From Hydractinia symbiolongicarpus (Eukaryota > Cnidaria > Hydrozoa > Anthoathecata > Hydractiniidae), in the NCBI RefSeq assembly GCF_029227915.1, contig NC_079877.1, positions 31,337,851 through 31,401,850 of the forward strand: a stretch of 64,000 nucleotides of DNA. The letters run 5' to 3'. Below, piece by piece: positions 1-9,361 of this stretch. The translations under genes and the position numbers were made by a program. The notes below the pieces were generated by a model. It was not told where the DNA came from, did not search any database, and saw only the letters and a list, made by a program, of their open reading frames with translations. The stretch's first letter is position 1, and the number at the start of each line of letters is the position of its first letter.

Positions 1-45
1 GTAATATCGGAAGAAAATCACTAAATACATGTTGGTACGAATATG

Positions 46-53
46 TGACGCAA
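46..53 (+). other. Conserved TGACGCAA motif in the monomer (m1 example)
   Basis: The octamer TGACGCAA sits in the most conserved part of the monomer and recurs in most of the copies read, in every domain. Variants include GTGACGTAACC in the m7/m9/m12 class and TGACACAA in the m148 class. It resembles the core recognised by bZIP proteins of the CREB/ATF and C/EBP type, but an eight-base match in a satellite is no proof of binding. It is listed as a landmark and candidate binding site only. Confidence 0.35.
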
Positions 54-83
54 CCGTTGTAACTCAAACGGATTGACACCGTT
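54..83 (+). other. Conserved dyad CCGTT-N8-AACGG plus second CCGTT (m1 example)
   Basis: Positions 54-58 read CCGTT and 67-71 read AACGG, a five-base inverted repeat around eight bases; a second CCGTT follows at 79-83. The arrangement is intact in most monomers of all domains. Class-specific changes mostly break one arm only: AACAG in the G and K classes, ACAGTT replacing the second CCGTT in the H class, and CCCTTG in some K copies. The same units resemble Myb-type half sites (YAACKG on one strand or the other). A dyad conserved among otherwise diverging copies is the sort of place where a satellite-binding protein could act, but this is inference. Confidence 0.4.
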
Positions 84-127
84 AGAAAATCAATGAAATG
101 TAGTTTTTGAAACTGTCTCTATTTCTT

Positions 128-148
128 CAGCGCGACCTAACGGCTAGG
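128..148 (+). other. Variable class-defining window of the monomer (m1 example)
   Basis: Between the conserved TATTTCTTCA and GGATTGGTCCCACAG segments, monomers switch among a few discrete forms rather than drifting. Forms seen include GCGCGAACTAACGGC, GCGCGCGAAAACGGC, GCGCGTGCTAACGGCC, ACGCTAACTAACGGC, GCGCGCGGAAACAAC, GCGCGAACTACCGGC and GCCCGAACGACCGGG. These forms travel with linked differences elsewhere in the copy, and they are the easiest markers for the subfamilies used in this annotation (G, H, I, K, L, N and others). Confidence 0.7.
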
Positions 149-160
149 ATTGGTCCCACA

Positions 161-197
161 GTAAAAAATGACTTATTTATCTTAATTTTTTAATAAA
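161..197 (+). other. AT-rich, A/T-tract block of the monomer (m1 example)
   Basis: This stretch has only four G or C in 37 bases and contains an A6 tract and a T6 tract separated by about 20 bases. Similar tracts occur at the same place in all classes, with small length changes: T5 in the 372-bp t class, A7 in the 374-bp copies. Such phased tracts often give intrinsic DNA curvature, which is common in satellites, but curvature has not been calculated here. Confidence 0.4.
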
Positions 198-212
198 GCG
201 CTACCACAGCGC
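198..212 (+). other. Hairpin GCGCT-ACCAC-AGCGC (m1 example)
   Basis: A perfect five-base inverted repeat with a five-base loop. It is intact in copies ending AGCGCCC or AGCGCGC, in every domain. It is broken in copies reading AGAGCC or AGGGCC (G, K, a, b and C-related classes) and in copies starting GCACT or GTGCT. I saw no compensating change in the opposite arm of the broken copies, so selection on the stem is not supported; it may simply be a class marker. Confidence 0.45.
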
Positions 213-1488
213 CCAGTGTAATCGCTGAGTTCCAGCAATCATTTTAAATTGAGAAAAATGTTATTCCTTGGAGACCAATTGGCTCATTTATGACATTTAT
301 AATGTCACAGTCCAGAATCAGTTCAATTCCCACAGTCAATCGTTTCACTGTTAAAAGCAATACAACTTAGTAATATCGGAAGAAAATCACTAAATACATG
401 TTGGTACGAATATGTGACGCAACCGTTGTAACTCAAACGCATTGACACCGTTAGAAAGTGAATGAAATGTAGTTTTTGAAACTGTCGCTCTTTCTTCAGC
501 GCGCGGAAACAACTAGGATTGGTCCCACAGTAAAAAATGGCTTATTTACCTAAGTTTTTAAATGAAGCGCTATCACAGCGCCCAGTGTAATCGCTGAATT
601 CCGGCAATCATGTCAAATTAGGAAGAATGTTATTCCTTGGAGACCAATTGCCTCATTCATCACATTTATAAGATCACAGCCCAAAGTTAGTTCAATTAAG
701 TTGCACAGTCAATCGTTTCACTGTTAAAAGCGATGCAACCTAGTAATATCCGAATACTATCGCTAAATACATGTTGGTACGAATATGTGACGCAACCGTT
801 GTAACTCAAACGGATTAACGCCGGTAGAAAGTCAATGAAATGTAGTCTTTGGAACTGTTCCTCTTTGTTCAGCGCGTGCTAACGGCCAGGATTGGTCCCA
901 CAGTAAGAAAAGTCTTATTTATCTAAATTTTTAAATAAAGCGCTACCACAGAGCCTAATGTAGTCGCAGAATTCCAGCAATCATGTCAAATTAAGAAGAA
1001 TGTTATTCCTTGGAGACCAATTGGCTCATTTATCACATTTATAAGGTCACATTCCAGAATCCGATCAATTAATTCCCACAGTTAATCGTTTCACTGTTGA
1101 AAGCAATACAACTTAGTAATATCGGAAAAAAATCACTAAATACATGTTGATACGAATATGTGACGCAACCGTTGTAACTCAAACGGTTTGACACCGTTAG
1201 AAAATCAATGAAATGTAGTGTTTGAAACTGTCTCTATTTCTTCAGCGCGAACTAACGACTAGGATTCGTCCCACAGTAAAAAATGACTTATTTATCTTAT
1301 TTTCTTAATAAAGCGCTATCACAGCGCCCAGTGTAATCGCTGAGTTCCATCAATCATGTCAAATTAAGAAGAATGTTATTCCTTGGAGAAGAATTGGCTC
1401 ATTTATCACATTTATAAGGTCACAGTCTAGAATCAGTTTAATTAATTCCCACAGTCAATCGTTTCACTGGTAAAAGCAACACAACTTA

Positions 1489-3352
1489 GTAATGTCGGAA
1501 GAAAGTCACTAAATACATGTTGGTGCGAATATGTGACGCAACCGTTGCAACTCAAACGGATTGACACCGTTAGAAAGTCAATGAAATGTAGTTTTGGAAA
1601 CTGTCTCTATTTCTTCAGCGCGAACTAACGACTAGGATTCGTCTCACAGTAAAAAATGACCTATTTATCTTAATTCTTTAATAAAGCGCTACCACAGCGA
1701 CCAGTGTAATCGCTGAGTTCCAGCAATCATGTCAATTTAAGAAGAATGTTATTCCTTGGAGAACAATTGGCTCATTTTTCACATTTATAAGATGACAGTC
1801 CAGAATCAGTTGAATTAACTCCCTCAGTCAATCGTTTCACTGTTAAAAGCAATACAACTTAGTAATATCGGAAGAAAATCACTAAATACATGTTAGTACG
1901 AATATGTGACGCAACCGTTGTAGCTCAAACGCATTGACACCGTTAGAAAGTCAATGAAATGTAGTTTTTGAAACTGTCGATCTTTCTTCAGCGCGCGGAA
2001 ACAACTAGGATTGGTCCCACAGTAAAAAATGACTTATTTACCTAAGTTTTTAAATGAAGCGCTACGACAGCGCCCAGTGTAATCGCTGAATTCCGGCAAT
2101 CATGTCAAATAAGGAAGAATGTTATTCCTTCAAAACCAATTGCCTCATTCATCACATTTATAAGGTCACAGCCCAAAGTTAGTTCAATTAAGTTGCACAG
2201 TCAATCGTTTCACTGTTAAAAGCGATATGACTTAGTAATATCGGAAAGATATCACTAAATACATGTTGGTACGAATATGTGACGTAACCGTTGTAACTCA
2301 AACAGATTTATACTGCTAGAAAGTCAATGAAATGTAGTCTCTGAAACTGTTCCTATTTACTCAGCGCGTGCTAACGGCCAGGATTGGTCCCACAGCAAAG
2401 AAAGACTTATTTATCTAAATTTTTAAATAAAGCGCTACCACAGAGCCTACTGAACTCGCTGAATTCCAGCAATCGTGTCGAATTAAGAAGAATGTTATTC
2501 CTTGGAGTCCAATTGGCTCATTTACCGCATTTATGAGGTCACAGTCCAGAATCAATTCAATTAAATCCCACAGTCAATCGCTCCACTGTTAAAAGCAATT
2601 CAACTTAGTAATATCGGAAAAAATCACTAAATACATGTTGGTACGAATATGTGACGCAACCGTTGTAACTCAAACGGATTGACACAGTTAGAAAATCAAT
2701 GAAATGTAGTTCTTGAAACTCTCTCTCTTTCTTCAGCGCGAACTAACGGCTAGGATTGGTCCGACAGTTAAAAATGACTTATTTATCTTAATTTCTTAAT
2801 AAAGCGCTACAACAGCGCCCAGTGTAACAGCTGAGTTCCAGCCATCATGTCAAATTAAGAAGAATGTTACTTCTTGTAGTCAAACTGCCTCATTTATCAC
2901 ATATAAAAGGTCAAAGTCCAAAATCAGTTCAAATAAGTCCCACAGTCAAACGTTTCACTGTTAAAAGCGATATGACTTAGTAATATCGGAAAGATATCAC
3001 TAAATACATGTTGGTACGAATATGTGACGTAACCGTTGTAACTCAAACAGATTTATACTGCTAGAAAGTCAATGAAATGTAGTCTTTGGAACTGTTCCTC
3101 TTTGTTCAGCGCGTGCTAACGGCCAGGATTAGTCCCACAGTAAAAAATGACTTATTTATCTTAATTTTTTAATAAAGCGCTATCACAGCGCCCAGTGTAA
3201 TCGCTGAGTTCCATCAATCATGTCAAATTAAGAAGAATGCTATTCCTTGGAGAACAATTGGCTCATTTATCACATTTATAAGGTCACAGTCTAGAATCAG
3301 TTTAATTAATTCCCACAGTCAATCGTTTCACTGGTAAAAGCAACACAACTTA
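1489..3352 (+). repeat. 5-mer HOR, copy 1 (m5-m9, 1864 bp)
   Basis: Five monomers starting 1489, 1862, 2235, 2608 and 2980. m5 is marked by GTAATGTCGG and GGTGCGAATATG, m6 by GCGCGCGGAAACAAC, m7 by GACGTAACCG and a TTTATACTGC segment, and m8 by an ACACAGTTAG segment. The fifth monomer is the m9 mosaic. m5-m8 are nearly the same as m10-m13, apart from m5 reading GCAACCGTTGC where the other two copies read GCAAACGTTGC. Confidence 0.85.
2980..3352 (+). repeat. Mosaic monomer m9 (three parental types)
   Basis: The first ~85 bp match the G-like type m7 (GGAAAGATATC, GACGTAACCG, TTTATACTGC). The middle matches m3 (GGAACTGTTCCTC, GCGCGTGCTAACGGCC). From the CCCACAGTAA segment near 3135 on it matches m4 (CGCTATCACAGCGCC, CCATCAATCATG). 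Its m3/m4 switch is the same as in m14, while the G-like front is extra, suggesting a later exchange or conversion. Register is preserved at 373 bp. Confidence 0.75.
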
Positions 3353-5216
3353 GTAATGTCGGAAGAAAGTCACTAAATACATGTTGGTGCGAATATGTGA
3401 CGCAAACGTTGCAACTCAAACGGATTGACACCGTTAGAAAGTCAATGAAATGTAGTTTTGGAAACTGTCTCTATTTCTTCAGCGCGAACTAACGACTAGG
3501 ATTCGTCTCACAGTAAAAAATGACTTATTTATCTTAATTCTTTAATAAAGCGCTACCACAGCGACCAGTGTAATCGCTGAGTTCCAGCAATCATGTCAAT
3601 TTAAGAAGAATGTTATTCCTTGGAGAACAATTGGCTCATTTTTCACATTTATAAGATGACAGTCCAGAATCAGTTGAATTAACTCCCTCAGTCAATCGTT
3701 TCACTGTTAAAAGCAATACAACTTAGTAATATCGGAAGAAAATCACTAAATACATGTTAGTACGAATATGTGACGCAACCGTTGTAGCTCAAACGCATTG
3801 ACACCGTTAGAAAGTCAATGAAATGTAGTTTTTGAAACTGTCGATCTTTCTTCAGCGCGCGGAAACAACTAGGATTGGTCCCACAGTAAAAAATGACTTA
3901 TTTACCTAAGTTTTTAAATGAAGCGCTACGACAGCGCCCAGTGTAATCGCTGAATTCCGGCAATCATGTCAAATAAGGAAGAATGTTATTCCTTCAAAAC
4001 CAATTGCCTCATTCATCACATTTATAAGGTCACAGCCCAAAGTTAGTTCAATTAAGTTGCACAGTCAATCGTTTCACTGTTAAAATCGATATGACTTAGT
4101 AATATCGGAAAGATATCACTAAATACATGTTGGTACGAATATGTGACGTAACCGTTGTAACTCAAACAGATTTATACTGCTAGAAAGTCAATGAAATGTA
4201 GTCTCTGAAACTGTTCCTATTTACTCAGCGCGTGCTAACGGCCAGGATTGGTCCCACAGCAAAGAAAGACTTATTTATCTAAATTTTTAAATAAAGCGCT
4301 ACCACAGAGCCTACTGAACTCGCTGAATTCCAGCAATCGTGTCGAATTAAGAAGAATGTTATTCCTTGGAGTCCAATTGGCTCATTTACCGCATTTATGA
4401 GGTCACAGTCCAGAATCAATTCAATTAAATCCCACAGTCAATCGCTCCACTGTTAAAAGCAATTCAACTTAGTAATATCGGAAAAAATCACTAAATACAT
4501 GTTGGTACGAATATGTGACGCAACCGTTGTAACTCAAACGGATTGACACAGTTAGAAAATCAATGAAATGTAGTTCTTGAAACTCTCTCTCTTTCTTCAG
4601 CGCGAACTAACGGCTAGGATTGGTCCGACAGTTAAAAATGACTTATTTATCTTAATTTCTTAATAAAGCGCTACAACAGCGCCCAGTGTAACAGCTGAGT
4701 TCCAGCCATCATGTCAAATTAAGAAGAATGTTACTTCTTGTAGTCAAACTGCCTCATTTATCACATATAAAAGGTCAAAGTCCAAAATCAGTTCAAATAA
4801 GTCCCACAGTCAAACGTTTCACTGTTAAAAGCGATGCAACCTAGTAATATCCGAATACTATCGCTAAATACATGTTGGTACGAATATGTGACGCAACCGT
4901 TGTAACTCAAACGGATTAACGCCGGTAGAAAGTCAATGAAATGTAGTCTTTGGAACTGTTCCTCTTTGTTCAGCGCGTGCTAACGGCCAGGATTGGTCCC
5001 ACAGTAAAAAATGACTTATTTATCTTAATTTTTTAATAAAGCGCTATCACAGCGCCCAGTGTAATCGCTGAGTTCCATCAATCATGTCAAATTAAGAAGA
5101 ATGCTATTCCTTGGAGAACAATTGGCTCATTTATCACATTTATAAGGTCACAGTCTAGAATCAGTTTAATTAATTCCCACAGTCAATCGTTTCACTGGTA
5201 AAAGCAACACAACTTA
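3353..5216 (+). repeat. 5-mer HOR, copy 2 (m10-m14, 1864 bp)
   Basis: Monomers start at 3353, 3726, 4099, 4472 and 4844, exactly 1864 bp after copy 1. m10-m13 repeat m5-m8. The fifth monomer, m14, starts as type m3 (CCGAATACTATCGC, CGGATTAACGCCGG) and switches to type m4 within the GTCCCACAGTAA segment near 4995-5006. Confidence 0.85.
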
Positions 5217-7080
5217 GTAATGTCGGAAGAAAGTCACTAAATACATGTTGGTGCGAATATGTGACGCAAACGTTGCAACTCAAACGGATTGACACCGTTA
5301 GAAAGTCAATGAAATGTAGTTTTGGAAACTGTCTCTATTTCTTCAGCGCGAACTAACGACTAGGATTCGTCTCACAGTAAAAAATGACTTATTTATCTTA
5401 ATTCTTTAATAAAGCGCTACCACAGCGACCAGTGTAATCGCTGAGTTCCAGCAATCATGTCAATTTAAGAAGAATGTTATTCCTTGGAGAAAAATTGGCT
5501 CATTTTTCACATTTATAAGATGACAGTCCAGAATCAGTTGAATTAACTCCCTCAGTCAATCGTTTCACTGTTAAAAGCAATACAACTTAGTAATATCGGA
5601 AGAAAATCAATAAATACATGTTGGTACGAATATGTGACGCAACCGTTGTAACTCAAACGGATTGACACCGTTAGAAAGTCAATGAAATCTAGTTTTTGAA
5701 ACTGTCGATCTTTCTTCAGCGCGCGGAAACAACTAGGATTGGTCCCACAGTAAAAAATGACTTATTTACCTAAGTTTTTAAATGAAGCGCTACGACAGCG
5801 CCCAGTGTAATCGCTGAATTCCGGCAATCATGTCAAATAAGGAAGAATGTTATTCCTTCAAAACCAATTGCCTCATTCATCACATTTATAAGGTCACAGC
5901 CCAAAGTTAGTTCAATTAAGTTGCACAGTCAATCGTTTCACTGTTAAAAGCGATATGACTTAGTAATATCGGAAAGATATCACTAAATTCATGTTGGTAC
6001 GAATATGTGACGTAACCGTTGTAACTCAAACAGATTTATTCTGCTAGAAAGTCAATGAAATGTAGTCTCTGAAACTGTTCCTATTTACTCAGCGCGTGCT
6101 AACGGCCAGGATTGGTCCCACAGCAAAGAAAGACTTATTTATCTAAATTTTTAAATAAAGCGCTACCACACAGCCTACTGAACTCGCTGAATTCCAGCAA
6201 TCGTGTCGAATTAAGAAGAATGTTATTCCTTGGAGTCCAATTGGCTCATTTACGGCATTTATGAGGTCACAGTCCAGAATCAATTCAATTAAATCCCACA
6301 GTCAATCGCTCCACTGTTAAAAGCGATTCAACTTAATAATATCGGAAAAAATCACTAAATACATGTTGGTACGAATATGTGACGCAACCGTTGTAACTCA
6401 AACGGATTGACACAGTTAGAAAATCAATGAAATGTAGTTCTTGAAACTCTCTCTCTTTCTTCAGCGCGAACTAACGGCTAGGATTGGTCCGACAGTTAAA
6501 AATGACTTATTTATCTTAATTTTTTAATAAAGCGCTACCACAGCGCCCAGTGTAACAGCTGAGTTCCAGCAATCATGTCAAATTAAGAAGAATGTTACTT
6601 CTTGTAGTCAAACTGCCTCATTTATCACATATAAAAGGTCAAAGTCCAAAATCAGTTCAAATAAGTCCCACAGTCAAACGTTTCACTGTTAAAAGCGATG
6701 CAACCTAGTAATATCCGAATACTATCGCTAAATACATGTTGGTACGAATATGTGACGCAACCGTTGTAACTCAAACGGATTAACGCCGGTAGAAAGTCAA
6801 TGAAATGTAGTCTTTGGAACTGTTCCTCTTTGTTCAGCGCGTGCTAACGGCCAGGATTGGTCCCACAGTAAGAAAAGTCTTATTTATCTAAATTTTTAAA
6901 TAAAGCGCTACCACAGAGCCTAATGTAGTCGCAGAATTCCAGCAATCATGTCAAATTAAGAAGAATGTTATTCCTTGGAGACCAATTGGCTCATTTATCA
7001 CATTTATAAGGTCACATTCCAGAATCCGATCAATTAATTCCCACAGTTAATCGTTTCACTGTTGAAAGCAATACAACTTA
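5217..7080 (+). repeat. 5-mer HOR, copy 3 (m15-m19, 1864 bp)
   Basis: Monomers start at 5217, 5590, 5963, 6336 and 6708. m15, m17 and m18 match the earlier copies closely. m16 differs from m6/m11 in its first third, reading GGTACG and CGGATTG instead of AGTACG and CGCATTG. The fifth monomer, m19, is a complete m3 type and is followed by a complete m4 type (m20, 7081), so this copy ends in the unfused arrangement. Confidence 0.82.
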
Positions 7081-8199
7081 GTAATATCGGAAAAAAATCA
7101 CTAAATACATGTTGATACGAATATGTGACGCAACCGTTGTAACTCAAACGGTGTGACACCGTTAGAAAATCAATGAAATGTAGTGTTTGAAACTGTCTCT
7201 ATTTCTTCAGCGCGAACTAACGACTAGGATTCGTCCCACAGTAAAAAATGACTTATTTATCTTAATTTTTTAATAAAGCGCTACCACAGCGCCTAGTGTA
7301 ATCGCTGATTTCCAGCAATCATGTCAAGTTAAGAAGAATGTTATTCCTTGGAGAACAATTGGCTCATTTATCACATTTATAAGGTCACAGTCTAGAATCA
7401 GTTTAATTAATTCCCACAGTCAATCGTTTCACTGGTAAAAGAAACACAACTTAGTAATGTCGGAAGAAAGTCACTAAATATATGTTGGTGCGAATATGTG
7501 ACGCAACCGTTGCAACTTAAAAGGATTGACACCGTTAGAAAGTCAATGAAATGTAGTTTTGGAAACTGTCTCTATTTCTTCAGCGCGAACTAACGACTAG
7601 GATTCGTCCCACAGTAAAAAATGACTTATTTATCTTAATTCTTTAATAAAGCGCTACCACAGCGCCCAGTGTAATCGCTGAGTTCCAGCAATCATGTCAA
7701 ATTAAGAAGAATGTTATTCCTTGGAGAACAATTGCCTCATTTTTCACATTTATAAGGTCACAGTCCAGAATCAGTTCAATTAACTCCCTCAGTGAATCCT
7801 TTCACTGTTAAAAGCAATACAACTTAGAAATATCGGAAGAAAATCACTAAATACATGTTGGTACGAATATGTGACGCAACCGTTGTAACTCAAACGGATT
7901 AACGCCGGTAGAAAGTCAATGAAATGTAGTGTTTGGAACTGTTCCTCTTTGTTCAGCGCGTGCTAACAGCTAGGATTGGTCCCACAGTAAGGAAAGTCTT
8001 ATTTATCTAAATTTTTTAACAAAGCGCTACCACAGAGCCTAATGTAGTCGCAGAATTCCAGCAATCATGTCAAATTAAGAAGAATGTTATTCCTTGGAGA
8101 CCAATTGGCTCATTTATGACATTTACAAGGTCACATTTCAGAATCCGATCAATTAATTCCCACAGTTAATCGTTTCACTGTTAAAAGCAATACAATTTA

Positions 8200-8615
8200 G
8201 TAATATGGGAAGAAAATCACAAAATACATGTTGGTACGAATATGTGACGCAACTATTGTAACTCAAACGGATTGACACCGTTAGAAAGTCAATGAAATCT
8301 AGTTTTTGAAACTGTCTCTATTTCTTCAGCGCGAACTAACGACTAGGATTCGTCCCACAGGAAAAAATGACTTATTTATCTTAATTTTTTAATAAAGCGC
8401 TACCACAGCGGCCAAAAAAAAATCTTAATTTTTTAACAAAGCGCTACCACAGAGCCTAATGTAATCGCTGAGTTCCAGCAATCATGTCAAATTAAGAAGA
8501 ATGTTATTCCTTGGAGAACAATTGGATCATTTTTCACATTTTTAAGGTCACAGTCCAGAATCAGTTCAATTAACTCCCTCAGTCAATCTTTCACTGTTAA
8601 AAGCAATACAACTTA
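8200..8615 (+). repeat. Out-of-register junction monomer m23 (416 bp)
   Basis: The only overlong copy. A domain-A-like monomer runs to about 8413, then a run of nine A (8414-8422), then sequence restarts at the TCTTAATTTT segment (8423) that already occurred at about 8379. About 30 bases, including TAATTTTTTAA and GCGCTACCACAG, are therefore present twice, 44 bp apart. From 8423 onward the sequence follows domain B types and matches m58-m63 (21465-23522) at a constant offset of 13042 bp. So this copy is both a local duplication and the border between two array domains. The A9 run is not part of the flanking sequence on either side; slippage in the monomer's own A6 tract could be its source. 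Confidence 0.85.
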
Positions 8616-9361
8616 GTAATATCGGAATAAAAACACTAACTACATGTTGGTACGAATATGTGACGCAACCGTTGTAACTTAAACGGATTGACACCGTTAG
8701 AAAGTCAATGAAATGTAGTTTTTGAAACTGTCTCTATTTCTTCAGCGCGAACTAACGGCTAGGATTGGTCCCACAGTAAAAAATGACTTATTTATCTTAA
8801 TTTTTTAACAAAGCGCTACCACAGAGCCTAATGTAATCGCTGTATTCCAGCAATCATGTCAAATTAAGAAGAATGTTATTCCTTGAAGACCAATTGGCTC
8901 ATTTATCACATTTATAAGGTCACAGTCCAGAATCAGTTTAATTAATTCCCACAGTCAATCGTTTCACTGTTAAAAGCAATACAACTTAGTAATGTCGGAA
9001 AAAAATCACTAAATACATGTTGGTGCGAATATGTGACGCAACCGTTGCAACTCAAACGGATTGACACCGTTAGAAAGTCAATGAAATGTAGCTTTTGAAA
9101 CTGTCTCTATTTCTTCAGCGCGAAATAACGACTAGGATTCGTCCCACAGTTAAAAATGACTTATTTATCTTGATTTTTTAATAAAGCACTACCACAGAGC
9201 CCTGTGTAATCGCTGAGTTCCAGCAATCATGTCAAATTAAGAAGAAAGTTATTCCTTGGAGAACAATTGGCTCATTTATCACATTTATAAGGTCAAAGTC
9301 GAAAATCAGATCAGTTAAGTCCCACAGTCAAACGTTTCACTGCTAAAAGCGATTCAACCTA

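Larger units (their letters stand above)
1..369 (+). repeat. Satellite monomer m1, used as the positional reference
   Basis: This first copy is complete in the phase used here, so its window coordinates equal monomer positions. It is 369 bp because four bases are missing near position 325, just before the TCCCACAGTCAATCG motif. Landmarks: a conserved segment at 21-110, a variable window at about 128-148, an AT-rich block at 161-197, a short hairpin at 198-212, a CCAATTGG palindrome at 275-282, and a tail ending in the ACTGTTAAAAGC motif. The ACATGT at 27-32 is kept in most copies. I looked for an internal half-length (about 186 bp) duplication and found none convincing. Confidence 0.9.
1..8422 (+). 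repeat. Domain A: 6-type order and derived 5-mer HOR
   Basis: Monomer starts (m1-m23): 1, 370, 743, 1116, 1489, 1862, 2235, 2608, 2980, 3353, 3726, 4099, 4472, 4844, 5217, 5590, 5963, 6336, 6708, 7081, 7454, 7827, 8200. m3 to m8 show six distinct types in order. m19 and m20 repeat types m3 and m4 as separate monomers, whereas m9 and m14 each fuse m3-like and m4-like sequence into one unit, giving a five-monomer period of 1864 bp. m7 (GGAAAGATATC start) and m8 (ACACAGTTAG marker) match the G and H types of domains F and G. The domain ends inside m23 at an out-of-register junction. Confidence 0.85.

Noticed and set aside
110-170. CENP-B box (NTTCGNNNNANNCGGGN)
   Set aside because: The GATTCGTCCCACAGTAA form found in some monomers matches only the first half of the motif; the required CGGG is missing. 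The CCCG...CGGG in the m148 class is not in the right arrangement.
1-369. Monomer as a dimer of two ~186-bp halves
   Set aside because: Short shared words such as AGTCAAT occur twice, but at 235-bp spacing and without extended similarity between halves.
8411-8425. Poly(A) tail of a retrotransposed insert at the A9 run
   Set aside because: Sequence on both sides is satellite; there is no foreign sequence or target-site duplication typical of retrotransposition, only a 44-bp offset satellite duplication.
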